DNA of 64,000 bases from Streptococcus ferus DSM 20646 (GTDB lineage Bacteria > Bacillota > Bacilli > Lactobacillales > Streptococcaceae), in assembly GCF_000372425.1 (NCBI RefSeq), contig NZ_AQVD01000002.1:1-64000 (forward strand), given 5' to 3'. Each line of letters begins with the position of its first letter. Positions within the stretch are counted from its first letter, which is position 1. Positions 9,158 through 18,846 of this stretch are shown piece after piece. The position numbers and the translations under genes were made by a program. The notes beneath the pieces are model-generated. The model was not told the DNA's origin. It made no database searches and saw only the letters and a program-made list of their open reading frames with translations.

Positions 9158-12100
9158 TTACAAGTAGCGAGCTACGCCATTGCGGTCAATCGTAATGACT
9201 CGACCATTAGGAAGTGTTACCCGACGGCGATTATAGACAAGACTTCCTGTCTCTTTGTCATAATAACGCAGAATACCTCTTTCATCGGTTGCCACATCTC
9301 CTTTGACCTGAACTCCCTTATCGTTAAAGAAGAGTTTCTGACCGTTGATGGTTTGGCTGCCTTTAAGTGCCTTACCGTCCGCTCCGAGATAATACCAGTT
9401 GCCGTTGCTGTCTGCTTCAAAGCGGTTGGTTCTAAGTTCTCCAGAATTGGCATCATAGTAGGTCACATTGCCTTGCGCATCGGTGATAAAGACCCCTTTA
9501 GCTTGTTTGCCGTCGCTATAGAAATACAGTTTTTGACCATTGATGGTCTGACTGCCTGTGACAGCATTGCCGTTTTGGTTAAAGTAATACCAGTTATTCT
9601 GACTGTCAGCGACAAAACGATTAACAGCCAGCTCTCCGGAGTCTGCATCATAGTAGGTCTTTTGTCCTGAAGCTATTGTCACAATGACTCCTTTAGCCTG
9701 CTTGCCATCACTGTAGAAATACAGTTTTTGACCGTTGATGGTCTGGCTGCCTGTAACAGCACGGGCATTGGAAGCAAAATAGTACCAACTTTCACCTACT
9801 TGGACAAAACGATTGTAAACAATAGCGCCTGAGTCTGCGTCAAAGTAAACCAGACCGCCATTGTTCGGCAGGCTGACCAACTCGCCCTTGACCTGTTTAC
9901 CATCAGCACCAAAGTAATAGACTGAACCGCTGATGGTCTGGAGACCTGTCAGGACAATGCCATCATTGCCGACATAGTACCAGTTGCCGTCGCTGTCGTT
10001 GGCAAAGCGATTGGCCGCCATAGTACCAGAATTATCATCAAAATAGCGTTTCTTGCCGTCTTTGTCTGTTACCCACTGTCCCTTAATCTGGAAACCATTG
10101 TCATCAAAATACTGGGTAACGCCATTAATCGTCTGAAGACCAACTGCCATACGACCGTCACTGAAGAAATAGCGCCAATTGGTGCCTGCTGCACTATCAA
10201 ATGAATAATAGTTGTTCTTATATTGTTCTCCCAGATTACCAAAGTAGAACTTGCTGCCATCAGCATTTTCTAAGATAGCATTTCGTAATTGAACGCCATT
10301 AGAAAGGAAATAATAGGTCTCACCGTCTATGTCTTGCTTGCCATAAACCATGTAACCATTTTGATCAAAGTAATACCAATTATCTTTAGCGTCTTTAACG
10401 AAGGCTGCCTTGGCCTGATAACCGCTGGTCGAGTAGAAAGTCATGCCTTTGCTGTCTTTTACAAAGCCTGTCTTAGCCTCCTGATTCGTCAGCTGTTTTG
10501 GCAAATAGCTCTTGTCATCGCTCAGGGTGAAGTATTGGTCGCTCGCTCCATCTCCCAGAACATAATAAGCCCCTCTGCCCAGGATATTGGTTCCGTTGAA
10601 ATACTTAGCTTCCCATTCGGTGATTTTTTCGTTTGTCGGCATCTTCTGACCATTTGAAATCTGTACTCGTTCAAAGATTTCTGGGTATTTAGCCTTAAGT
10701 TCATCTAAGAAGGCGCCACCATACTGACTTTGATAATCGCTGCCGCTTGACTTGGTATTGGCAACATAGAGTGTGTCCTTGATTTCTGATCCTTGACGGT
10801 AAACGCCATAATTATTGACACGTGTTGCTGTCACGACTTCTTTGCCAGGAAGATTATAAATTTGGTCTGGAACCCAGTCAGCAATCGCCTGAATGCCATT
10901 TCGGTGCAAGGTTTTCAGCACATTGATTAAATCTTCTTTGGAGCCGTATTTGTTATTCTTGCTCATCGCAAGGTCGTAGCGATCTTCAAAGGCATAACCA
11001 TTGAGGATGATGGCATCAAGGAATGAGCCGTCTTCAGATGACACGTACTGAGGCGGAAGTTCAAACGAGGTAACGCCCCACTCTTTGAAGAGATTGATAT
11101 TTTCAACAATCTTCTTATTGGTGTATTGAGACGGGTCTGTGACAAAGTCTTGGAAGTTTGAGAAGCCTTCGTAGATGAGCTGAGAGTCTAGGGCTGCTGA
11201 AGCATTGTAAACTTGACCGTCTGCATTAGCTTGATTACTGGCTGCAACGCGGACATCCTGATCCTCACTAGCTCCGACAGGAACCCAGACACCTAGGAAA
11301 CCTGACACCTGAACATTGCTGTAGCCCTGAATATCAGCGGCTGTAAAGACAAGGTTACCGTTAGCATCTGTACGGCGGATTAAGCTGCTAGGTGTCTCTG
11401 CATCGGTAGCATAGATGGACAGGCCATTGGCTGTTGTTGTCACCAATGGACGGTAATCCTGATTGGCATGCGCTTTCCCCATGGCCAGAACCACTTGATC
11501 TGTTGCATTCAACTTCAGACTAGGATTATTGCTGGTAATGACACCCATTCCCTGTGTCCGAGTTGCTGCTGTTCCTGCGTCTGTTGCTTCATTGGCACCA
11601 GTACCATAGCGGACAGACGTTAGAACACCGTTATAAGACCAGTCCATATTGGCAGTATCTCCCTGAACATAGGTGATTTTCATGTCCTGACCGCCAGCAG
11701 CGTACTTGATACGGGCTCTTAGCAGGGCATCAATCGCATCATAATAAGGAGACTTGGTCGCCATATACTGTCCATCGTCCGTGTACATATCTCCATAATA
11801 AAGACGGGTAATCGAATCCTTATTGGACAGCATCAGGGCATAGGCCGTTGGGATGTTAAACTGGGTGTACTTCTTATCCGCCTGGCGCATATCTTCATTA
11901 TAAATCTTAAAGGCCTGTTTCAGTTCATCTAGGGTAAAGGTCAAGCCATCGGTCTTAGGATTGATATTATCCTTGATGATTTTGGCAATAACAGTCTGCA
12001 CCTCACTGTCATGGGCTCTAATGAAGATATAGTTAGCCATACGGTCACTGCTTTTGCCTTCTGCCGAACGGTCGTTCAAGCTATTGGTAATGGTTGGTTC

Positions 12101-13600
12101 TAGACCGCTGCGCTCGCTTAAGGGACGCGCCAAAGCGTACAAGAGAGATAGGCGCAATTTATTATCAATCGGCAGCTGAGCGCCTTTCGTATCCTGATTG
12201 TAGTATGGATCGTTGTCGGACCAGGCTTCCAAAATGGATAAGTGATTGATGGCATTGCTCTCGCTCTTATCAACTCCATAGTAGGATTTGAAATAGTCTG
12301 AAGCAATCTGCAAGAGGTCTGCATTGACATTATCGACAGCATCTACCCGAACACCGTCAAAGTTGGCTTCAGGATCATTGGCCACAATTGTCCCAAAATT
12401 CATCAGGTAATGCAGCCAGTTGAGCTGTTCTGCCTGTACGGCAGGGTTGGAGTTATCAATGTCATTGGCTAATAAGAATTCATAGCCACCTATTGAGTTG
12501 TCAACGAAATACTTCTGCTCTCCTGTCTGGCTGGTCGGTGTGCGATTCAGGAGACGATAGTCTGAATTAGCATAAGCTGTCAAATCACTATTTTCGTAAA
12601 GGAGGGCACCGCCCTGCAAATGATCTTTTGAGCTTGCTGAGGTGTCTGATTCCGTTGCGTTATTCCAATTATCCTGACTTTTAACAAAGCTCAGCATGAT
12701 CTCACGCAGCCATTGAGTCCCCTTCACCTGAGAAATCTTAGCTTCAATTTTTTGCTGAACAAGCTGTGAAGCCAAGGTTAAATTTTCTTGACTGGTCTCA
12801 ACATTATAGGTCACACCTGTTCCTAAACCTTGATCATTCATATAATTAAGGTAGGCCACCTGTGTCTGCTTATCAGGCCACCAAGTCATGAGCAAGGGTC
12901 TGAGATCACTTTCTGTGGAGGCAACCCACTCCTTACCATCTTTCAAAATGTCCTTAGGGCGGTACCAAGAATCGGCGGTCAGGTAATTGTCAACCGTTTC
13001 TAAGTTAGCGGATTCTAGAGAAAGAATCTGATTATGCGGCGTATAGTTGTTAACCAGTGAAGATAAACCTTCTGTAAACTGATAAGCAGAGGAATCTGTT
13101 ACAGCACCTGTCTCCTTATCAAAGTAAAGCGTTTTTCCATCAACAGTAATGGCAAAATTCTTTTTAGCTTGTCCATCCTCGCCGATGTAGTAATATTTAC
13201 CATCGATCTGTTTAACATTTGGGATATTAAGCAATGACTCAGTCGCACTAACCGCTGCAGCTGTCTGACTAGTGGTACTGGTCTGCGCTTGGCTGGAGGC
13301 TGTCCTACTGGCTTGAGTACTTAAAGTAGCCGATGATTCAGTGGTACTGGCCTGACTACTTGATGTGGTTTGCGCCTCCGTGGTGACCGTCTGAGTTGTC
13401 GTTTCCGCCTCAGTGCTGGAGCTGACAGCCTCTGTTCTTGACGAGCTGACCTGACTGGTCGTGGTCACTTGATTCGGATCGGTATCAGCTAGGACCGTCG
13501 AGCTTAGACCGGATCCTAAAACCACCACACTGGAAGCGACTGCGATAGTCACCCAATGTTTTTTAACTTTCCTAAGTTTGTAGATTATTTTCTTTTCCAT
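9158..13600 (-). CDS. gtfD: Glucansucrase, GH70 glucosyltransferase (GtfD-like)
   Basis: A 1480-residue secreted enzyme that polymerises glucose from sucrose into glucan. The signal peptide (about 1-38, ending STVLA) is followed by a Ser/Thr-rich variable region (about 40-125), an N-terminal YG-repeat stretch (about 128-170), the GH70 catalytic core (about 180-1000) and C-terminal glucan-binding YG repeats (about 1040-1460). The catalytic residues are Asp420 (GVRVDAVDN), Glu458 (ILEAWSDND) and Asp531 (RAHDSEVQT). The sequence around HDSEVQTVIAKII and the C-terminal DERGILRYYD agree, from memory, with S. mutans GtfD, which makes soluble, mainly alpha-1,6 glucan in a primer-dependent way. It is a single-gene transcript. 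It has no LPXTG anchor, so binding to the surface is through the repeats. Confidence 0.95.
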   Translation of the reverse strand: MEKKIIYKLRKVKKHWVTIAVASSVVVLGSGLSSTVLADTDPNQVTTTSQVSSSRTEAVSSSTEAETTTQTVTTEAQTTSSSQASTTESSATLSTQASRTASSQAQTSTTSQTAAAVSATESLLNIPNVKQIDGKYYYIGEDGQAKKNFAITVDGKTLYFDKETGAVTDSSAYQFTEGLSSLVNNYTPHNQILSLESANLETVDNYLTADSWYRPKDILKDGKEWVASTESDLRPLLMTWWPDKQTQVAYLNYMNDQGLGTGVTYNVETSQENLTLASQLVQQKIEAKISQVKGTQWLREIMLSFVKSQDNWNNATESDTSASSKDHLQGGALLYENSDLTAYANSDYRLLNRTPTSQTGEQKYFVDNSIGGYEFLLANDIDNSNPAVQAEQLNWLHYLMNFGTIVANDPEANFDGVRVDAVDNVNADLLQIASDYFKSYYGVDKSESNAINHLSILEAWSDNDPYYNQDTKGAQLPIDNKLRLSLLYALARPLSERSGLEPTITNSLNDRSAEGKSSDRMANYIFIRAHDSEVQTVIAKIIKDNINPKTDGLTFTLDELKQAFKIYNEDMRQADKKYTQFNIPTAYALMLSNKDSITRLYYGDMYTDDGQYMATKSPYYDAIDALLRARIKYAAGGQDMKITYVQGDTANMDWSYNGVLTSVRYGTGANEATDAGTAATRTQGMGVITSNNPSLKLNATDQVVLAMGKAHANQDYRPLVTTTANGLSIYATDAETPSSLIRRTDANGNLVFTAADIQGYSNVQVSGFLGVWVPVGASEDQDVRVAASNQANADGQVYNASAALDSQLIYEGFSNFQDFVTDPSQYTNKKIVENINLFKEWGVTSFELPPQYVSSEDGSFLDAIILNGYAFEDRYDLAMSKNNKYGSKEDLINVLKTLHRNGIQAIADWVPDQIYNLPGKEVVTATRVNNYGVYRQGSEIKDTLYVANTKSSGSDYQSQYGGAFLDELKAKYPEIFERVQISNGQKMPTNEKITEWEAKYFNGTNILGRGAYYVLGDGASDQYFTLSDDKSYLPKQLTNQEAKTGFVKDSKGMTFYSTSGYQAKAAFVKDAKDNWYYFDQNGYMVYGKQDIDGETYYFLSNGVQLRNAILENADGSKFYFGNLGEQYKNNYYSFDSAAGTNWRYFFSDGRMAVGLQTINGVTQYFDDNGFQIKGQWVTDKDGKKRYFDDNSGTMAANRFANDSDGNWYYVGNDGIVLTGLQTISGSVYYFGADGKQVKGELVSLPNNGGLVYFDADSGAIVYNRFVQVGESWYYFASNARAVTGSQTINGQKLYFYSDGKQAKGVIVTIASGQKTYYDADSGELAVNRFVADSQNNWYYFNQNGNAVTGSQTINGQKLYFYSDGKQAKGVFITDAQGNVTYYDANSGELRTNRFEADSNGNWYYLGADGKALKGSQTINGQKLFFNDKGVQVKGDVATDERGILRYYDKETGSLVYNRRRVTLPNGRVITIDRNGVARYL
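9200..10450 (-). repeat. Glucan-binding YG repeats in gtfD
   Basis: DNA-level imperfect tandem repeats encode the C-terminal repeats. The clearest pair, 9506-9565 and 9701-9760, is nearly identical at a 195-bp period and encodes GSQTINGQKLYFYSDGKQAK twice; a third, more divergent copy of SQTINGQKLFF is near 9340. Confidence 0.85.
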
Positions 13601-13803
13601 AAAGAATCCTCCTTTTCTACACCCACATTATAAATTGGATTGATTATAAATAGTGTATCGTTTCCGTAACATTTTATAGACTTTGTTGCTATTTGGCGTC
13701 AAAAAAAGCCCAAAATAGCTTTCAAAGGCCTTTCTTTTCGTTATTGTCATCAAACTGTCATTAAAGGTTAGATTTGTTTTGATGATTCAAACCATAAATA
13801 CCA
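13601..13803 (-). promoter_or_regulatory. gtfD upstream region
   Basis: AT-rich, with two TATAAT-like hexamers close together around 13628-13648; the ribosome binding site AGGAGG is at 13609-13614. No convincing -35 or known operator was found. TCATCAAAC / GTTTTGATGA forms a loose inverted repeat at 13747-13784. Confidence 0.4.
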
Positions 13804-13830
13804 CAAAAAAGAGCCAAAAAGGCTCTTTGG
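13804..13830 (-). terminator. Terminator of the AEC permease gene
   Basis: AAAGAGCC / GGCTCTTT stem with a TTTTT loop and a T-run on the minus strand. Confidence 0.8.
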
Positions 13831-13852
13831 AATAAAAACAATTTTATCAGTC

Positions 13853-14773
13853 TTATAAGTACAGAATATCTGCCAAAGCCATCAGCAAAGGAATACTGAT
13901 GAGAGATAAGACGGTTGTTAAAAGAACAAGTCTCGAACCATATTCGTAGTCACCGCCATATACTTGACTGAGGAGAGCCGCATTTAAGGCTGTCGGTGAA
14001 ATCGAGGCAATGGTCAAGGCTAGTTTGAGATCATGAGAGCCTACTGGTAAAAAGGCAATCATCATAATACTAATTAGTGAGGTCACGATAAGACGCAGAA
14101 AAGCGGTGTAATAAGCTGGTTTATATAAGAAAAGTTCCTTGAAGCTGGTCTTGTAAAAATAAGAACCAAGTACCAAGGTTGACAAGGGAGTATTGAGAAG
14201 GGCAAAAGAATCAATAGTGTCACTTAAGACAGCTGGCAGCTGAAAGGGAAGCATAAAAAGACTCAGCCCCACTGCTGTTCCGATAACCGCAGGATTGACA
14301 ATCAAGGATTTCCAGTTAATCACCTTTCGGTCCTGCGAAATGAGGTAAAGGCCATAGGTCCACTGCATGCACTGGTTGGCGACAACAAAGCCCGAAATGA
14401 AAAAGACAGCATCGGCTCCGCCAACAGCATAAGCTAAAGGTGTTCCCATAAAACCAACATTAGCAAAGAGGGTGGCGTATTGGTCCGTGTTGCGGTGCTT
14501 AGGCAAAAGGAAGTTGACGATCGGAATTCTCACCAACAAAAGAACAAAGGCTGCCCCTATCATGATACCAAGAAGTCCCAAACGCTGCCAAGAAAAATCT
14601 TGTGCCACGAAGGAAGACACAAACAAACTTGGCGCTACAAAGCGTGTCAAGAGCTTAGATAGCTGAAACGTCACTTCCTTGCTAAAAATCTTTTGATGAG
14701 CAAAATAAAGCCCCAACAACATTAAAGCAAATAAAACCAGTAGTTTTTGAAATACCAATGCGGCAATCGTCAT
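13853..14773 (-). CDS. AEC family (auxin efflux carrier) permease
   Basis: A 306-residue integral membrane protein with about ten helices arranged as two halves, the AEC/malate-permease fold. Recognisable parts are LLTRFVAPSLFVSSF near residue 45 and SPTALNAALLSQVYGGD near 270. Bacterial members move malonate, malate or other organic acids; the substrate here cannot be read from the sequence. GGGAGG precedes ATG 14773, and a TATAAT (14797-14802) lies just upstream, so it has its own promoter. Confidence 0.88.
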   Translation of the reverse strand: MTIAALVFQKLLVLFALMLLGLYFAHQKIFSKEVTFQLSKLLTRFVAPSLFVSSFVAQDFSWQRLGLLGIMIGAAFVLLLVRIPIVNFLLPKHRNTDQYATLFANVGFMGTPLAYAVGGADAVFFISGFVVANQCMQWTYGLYLISQDRKVINWKSLIVNPAVIGTAVGLSLFMLPFQLPAVLSDTIDSFALLNTPLSTLVLGSYFYKTSFKELFLYKPAYYTAFLRLIVTSLISIMMIAFLPVGSHDLKLALTIASISPTALNAALLSQVYGGDYEYGSRLVLLTTVLSLISIPLLMALADILYL

Positions 14774-14807
14774 GACATCCTCCCTTGATAGCCTTTATTA
14801 TAACATA

Positions 14808-14834
14808 AGAAGCACCGGATATCTGGTGCTTCTT
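14808..14834 (-). terminator. Terminator of the second ABC exporter pair
   Basis: GAAGCACC / GGTGCTTC stem, 8-nt loop, with a modest T-rich tail on the minus strand. It sits directly in front of the AEC permease promoter. Confidence 0.65.
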
Positions 14835-14838
14835 GCAA

Positions 14839-16611
14839 TTAAGCCTCTTTCTGACTGAACTGGCTCATATAGAGATCATAGTAAAACCCTTGAGCTTCTA
14901 AGAGACTTTGATGGTTTCCCTGTTCAATAATCTGACCGTCTTTGAGGACTAGAATTTTATCTGCCTCCTGAATTGTCGACAGACGGTGAGCAATGACAAA
15001 AGATGTCCGCCCTTCCATCAGACGCTTCATGGCTTTTTGAATCAGCAGCTCCAAGCGCGTATCCACCGAAGACGTCGCCTCGTCGAGAATCAAAATTTTA
15101 GGGTTGGCCAAGAGGGCTCGCGCAATGGTCAAGAGCTGCTTTTGTCCTAAGGAAATATTGCTTGACTCCTGATTCATTTCCATTTGATAGCCGCCCGGAA
15201 GCGTCCGAATAAAATGATCAACATTAGCTGCCTTGGCTGCCTCAATAATTTCCTCATCAGTCGCCTGCAGATTTCCGAAACGAAGATTGTCCTTGATACT
15301 GCCTTCGTAAAGCCAAGCATCCTGCAGCACCATACCGAACTGAGAGCGATAGGCTTGACGGGAGAGATGGCGAATATCATGTCCATCCACGGTGATGGCG
15401 CCTGAGGTGACATCGTAAAAGCGCATCAACAGATTGATAAGGGTTGTTTTTCCGGCTCCTGTCGGACCGACAATGGCAATCATCTGCCCCGGTTCAACAT
15501 CTAGATTAAACTCTCGAATCAAAGACTTGTCTTCAACGTACTGAAAAGAGACATTTTTAAAAGAAACTTGGCCTGTCAGATCTTCTGACAACTCCTCCCT
15601 CACTTGAGAAATCTCATCGGCTTCGTCCAAGACTTGGAAAATCCGCTCCAGAGATGACTTGGCACTCTGCAAAACACCTGCCAGCTGGGTGATGGTCTGA
15701 ATAGGCTGACCAACCTGCCAGATATACTGGACAAATGCCTGCATGTTACCAATCGTTAAAGTCCCAGACAAAACCTGTAAGCCTCCGAAAAAGGCAACCA
15801 AGAGGTAAGCCATATCTGAAATAGCATGCAGGACTGGCATCATTATTCCAGAGATGAAACTAGCCTTAAAACCAACTTCTTGCAATTCAGAAGTGATTTT
15901 CTGAAATTCCTTGCTAGAACGTTCTTCCCGTCCATAAAGTTTAAGGACATTAAAGCCAGTCAGATTCTCCTGGACAAATCCATTCATATCCCCAAGGACA
16001 TTTGCCTGTTTTTTAAAATAAGGCTGAGACTTGCTCAGGATAAAGCGAGCACTGAAATAAGTTGCCGGAATACTGATGATCACAATCATGGCCAGCTGAA
16101 GATTGAGGTAGAGTACCATGCCAACCACTAAAATCAAGGTCAACACAGCATTGATGATTTGGAGAAAACTCTGCTGTAGCGCATTTGAAACGGTCTCGAC
16201 GTCATTGGTGAAGCGTCCCAGCATATCTCCAAACTGATGCCGGTCAAAATAAGAGATGGGCATACGATTGATTTTCAAGCTCAAATCATGCCGCAGGTCT
16301 TTGATAGAGGCCTGAACAGCCTTAGTCATAAAATAGTTAGAACCATAAGAGCCAATCTCATAAAAGAGAGCCCGGGTAAAATAAAGCAAGAGAATCCAGA
16401 AGATATAAGGGGTGTTAATCTGAGCTCCTGGCAGCCCCTGCGCCATCGCTAGTAAGTTCTTGGTCAGTTCAGTGATTGCCAGACCCAAGATAAACGGCTC
16501 CAAAACACTCATTAGAGATGTCAGAGCCTTCAGAAAGACTGCCAATAGCAGAGAAACTTTGTAGGGTCTCAGATAAGACCAGGTTCTTAAAAAGACATTT
16601 TTTTCCTTCAT
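14839..16611 (-). CDS. ABC exporter half-transporter, catalytic partner
   Basis: A 590-residue exporter subunit with six helices (about 20-320) and a nucleotide-binding domain carrying Walker A GPTGAGKT, signature ISLGQKQ and the canonical Walker B ILILDEATSSVD. The start at 16611 (MKEKNVFLRTWSYLRPYK) is chosen because it gives the family N-terminus and lies 4 nt after the stop of its partner; a longer upstream reading would run through the partner gene. It pairs with the subunit at 16616-18355 as a heterodimeric exporter like rcrPQ. Substrate unknown. Confidence 0.9.
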   Translation of the reverse strand: MKEKNVFLRTWSYLRPYKVSLLLAVFLKALTSLMSVLEPFILGLAITELTKNLLAMAQGLPGAQINTPYIFWILLLYFTRALFYEIGSYGSNYFMTKAVQASIKDLRHDLSLKINRMPISYFDRHQFGDMLGRFTNDVETVSNALQQSFLQIINAVLTLILVVGMVLYLNLQLAMIVIISIPATYFSARFILSKSQPYFKKQANVLGDMNGFVQENLTGFNVLKLYGREERSSKEFQKITSELQEVGFKASFISGIMMPVLHAISDMAYLLVAFFGGLQVLSGTLTIGNMQAFVQYIWQVGQPIQTITQLAGVLQSAKSSLERIFQVLDEADEISQVREELSEDLTGQVSFKNVSFQYVEDKSLIREFNLDVEPGQMIAIVGPTGAGKTTLINLLMRFYDVTSGAITVDGHDIRHLSRQAYRSQFGMVLQDAWLYEGSIKDNLRFGNLQATDEEIIEAAKAANVDHFIRTLPGGYQMEMNQESSNISLGQKQLLTIARALLANPKILILDEATSSVDTRLELLIQKAMKRLMEGRTSFVIAHRLSTIQEADKILVLKDGQIIEQGNHQSLLEAQGFYYDLYMSQFSQKEA

Positions 16612-16615
16612 GGAC

Positions 16616-18355
16616 TCACCCCTCTTCCTGCAAGTGTTGGCTATTAAGCTGAGAATTGGCGATTTCACGATAGATTGGATTTGTTGCCACCAATTCCTCA
16701 TGAGTGCCGCGACCCACAATTTCTCCCTGATCCAAGACAATAATCTGATCAGCGTCCATAATGGTTCCCACGCGCTGAGCGACAATTAAAACCGTCGCAT
16801 CTTGAGTGATGCTTTTGAGGCGTCGCCTTAAAATAGCATCGGTTTTATAATCCAAGGCTGAAAAGGAATCATCAAAAATAAAGATATCAGGCCGTTTAAT
16901 CACGGCTCTGGCAATAGATAAACGCTGCTTCTGACCACCAGACAGATTGCTGCCCCCTTCGGCCAGATGGGCTTCAAAGCCTTCCTCCCTGCTGTCAATA
17001 AACTCCTTAGCCTGAGAAACATCAGCCGCCTCTTCTAATTCAGACAGACTGGCATCTTCCTTACCATATTTTAGGTTGTCACCGATGGTTCCGGTAAACA
17101 AGAGAGCCTTCTGTGGGATAAAGCCAATCTTCGAACGCAGAGCCTTGACATGATAATCTCTGACATCAACGCCATCCACTAGGATTCTTCCTAAGGTCAC
17201 ATCGTAAAAACGGGGAATCAGGTTGACAAGCGAGGACTTGCCTGAGCCTGTTGAACCGATAAAAGCAATCGTCTCACCCGGTTTTGTCTTGAAGCTGATA
17301 TTATGCAGGACAGGACTTTCTGTCTCCCCCGGATAGGCAAACGTCACATTATCAAACTCTAAATAACCTCTGGTCTTCGTTTCTTTAATGCCATCTTCGT
17401 TGGGATTGATGGAAATAGGCAAAGTCATCACTTCTTCAATCCGTTGACTGGAAACTGCCATCTTAGGATACATGGTAAAGAGATTGGCAAATATGAGGAA
17501 GGAAAACAGCGCATGGAAACTGTACTCAATAAAAGCAACCACATCACCAATCTGCAGCTGTCCCTTGGCTAACGGATCCAAAGCAAACCAAACAATGGCC
17601 ACAATCATGGCAATGATAATCTGAACAAAGAAAGGTTCGGTCAGCCCCGTCAGAATGAACAGGCGTTTTGACGTATCCGCATAAAGCGCGTTTTTTTCTT
17701 CAAAGCGTTGCTCCTGAAACGCTTCACGGGCAAAGGCACGAATCACACGCAAGCCTGTTAGGTTCTCACGGACATACTGATTGAGTTTATCCAATGTCGC
17801 TTGTTGCTTTTCTGAGATAGGACGGGTTTTGACAGCCACATACCAGACCACAACAATCAAAAAAGGAATGGACACGGCAACGATCCAAGCCAAAGACGGA
17901 CTGGTCAGTAAAATCATAACCACACTAAAGAGCATCATCATAGGCGTGACGATTCCCAGACGTAAGGCTTGTTCTGCAAACTGCATGAGAACAAAGGCAT
18001 CGCTGGTCATGCGCGTCACCAAAGAAGACACGCCAATCTGCTCATATTCGTGATGTGAGTATTCCTGAAGCTTGTCATACATGTCATTACGCATATCCTT
18101 GATCATGCTTGTTGTCAATTTACCGGCTGCATAAATCAAAACAATACGGCCAAGAATACCAGCAAGCACAACCGCAAACATGACCCAGGTCCAAAAATAA
18201 AGAGCAGGCTCGTCATTCTTTGTCAGCCCCTGATCAATCATACGCGCTAAAACAGTCGGCAGTCCTAAATTAACCACTACAATGAAAAAGCCGCCAAAGA
18301 TATCTAATATCAGCCATTTCGGGTATTTTTTTAAATAAGACCAGATGAGTTTCAT
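16616..18355 (-). CDS. ABC exporter half-transporter, degenerate-site partner
   Basis: A 579-residue exporter subunit. Walker A GSTGSGKS and signature LSGGQKQ are intact but Walker B reads IFIFDDSFSALD, with Asp at the catalytic Glu position, as in RcrP. It is the first gene of the pair. The start at 18355 (MKLIWSYLKKYPK) has AAAGGA upstream; an earlier in-frame start would overlap the GNAT gene. In S. mutans an equivalent pair also sits upstream of the gtfD neighbourhood, by memory. Confidence 0.9.
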   Translation of the reverse strand: MKLIWSYLKKYPKWLILDIFGGFFIVVVNLGLPTVLARMIDQGLTKNDEPALYFWTWVMFAVVLAGILGRIVLIYAAGKLTTSMIKDMRNDMYDKLQEYSHHEYEQIGVSSLVTRMTSDAFVLMQFAEQALRLGIVTPMMMLFSVVMILLTSPSLAWIVAVSIPFLIVVVWYVAVKTRPISEKQQATLDKLNQYVRENLTGLRVIRAFAREAFQEQRFEEKNALYADTSKRLFILTGLTEPFFVQIIIAMIVAIVWFALDPLAKGQLQIGDVVAFIEYSFHALFSFLIFANLFTMYPKMAVSSQRIEEVMTLPISINPNEDGIKETKTRGYLEFDNVTFAYPGETESPVLHNISFKTKPGETIAFIGSTGSGKSSLVNLIPRFYDVTLGRILVDGVDVRDYHVKALRSKIGFIPQKALLFTGTIGDNLKYGKEDASLSELEEAADVSQAKEFIDSREEGFEAHLAEGGSNLSGGQKQRLSIARAVIKRPDIFIFDDSFSALDYKTDAILRRRLKSITQDATVLIVAQRVGTIMDADQIIVLDQGEIVGRGTHEELVATNPIYREIANSQLNSQHLQEEG

Positions 18356-18372
18356 AACATCCTTTCTTTTCC

Positions 18373-18846
18373 TTATAAATCTTTTAACATCCAAAGGTCC
18401 ATGCTAGAGTGGCTACCAGCATCGGGTAGAGGAGCAGGCAAGGTCTGGAAACCGTAGGCTTCGTAAAGCCTTACGGCACTGACAAGTCTTGGCGTTGTTT
18501 CTAGATAGACCTGCTTATAGCCAAACTTTCTGGCTTCCTCAAGAACAAAGGTCAGCAGCTGACTGCCATAGCCCTGCCTGCGATAGGTTTTATCCGTGTA
18601 GAGTTTCTGAAGTTCACAAACCGTATCTGTAATAGGAGCGAGACCACCCCCTGCCACAACTGTCTTATCTTGCTTAATGACCCAGTAGCCAGCTCTGTTA
18701 ATCCCTTGATAATAATGGTAAAGGTCGTCTAGCTGAGGATCCGTATAAGCAGTTCCTGGAATAGCCAGGCCTTCTGCTTCTAAAGAAGTCCGAATGAGGT
18801 TGGCAAGGTTCTCATTATCCTCAGGCGCCATCTTGCTGATTGTCAT
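18373..18846 (-). CDS. GNAT family N-acetyltransferase
   Basis: A 157-residue acetyltransferase. The acetyl-CoA pyrophosphate-binding motif appears as YRRQGYGSQLL at about residues 91-101, followed by the typical VYLETTPRLVSAVRLYEAYGF. The N-terminal half, with DLYHYYQGINRAGYWVI, resembles small-molecule or amino-acid acetyltransferases, but the substrate is unknown. Its ATG shares one base with the stop of uup (TAATG), so it is translationally coupled to the uup-cca-dapB operon. Confidence 0.88.
   Translation of the reverse strand: MTISKMAPEDNENLANLIRTSLEAEGLAIPGTAYTDPQLDDLYHYYQGINRAGYWVIKQDKTVVAGGGLAPITDTVCELQKLYTDKTYRRQGYGSQLLTFVLEEARKFGYKQVYLETTPRLVSAVRLYEAYGFQTLPAPLPDAGSHSSMDLWMLKDL

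Noticed and set aside
9353-9670. Open frame on the plus strand across the gtfD repeats
   Set aside because: It is the reverse of the repeat-coding sequence, has no ribosome binding site and its protein is not like any family; a shadow of biased codons.
9200-10450. CRISPR-like array in the repeated region
   Set aside because: The repeats are coding and imperfect with a 195-bp period; they are glucan-binding modules.
13640-13675. Possible VicR/WalR site (TGTTAC with a second half) before gtfD
   Set aside because: The second half-site does not fit the TGTWAH-N5-TGTWAH pattern. A similar near match before the CHAP gene (around 53240-53262) has a spacing of 4, not 5.
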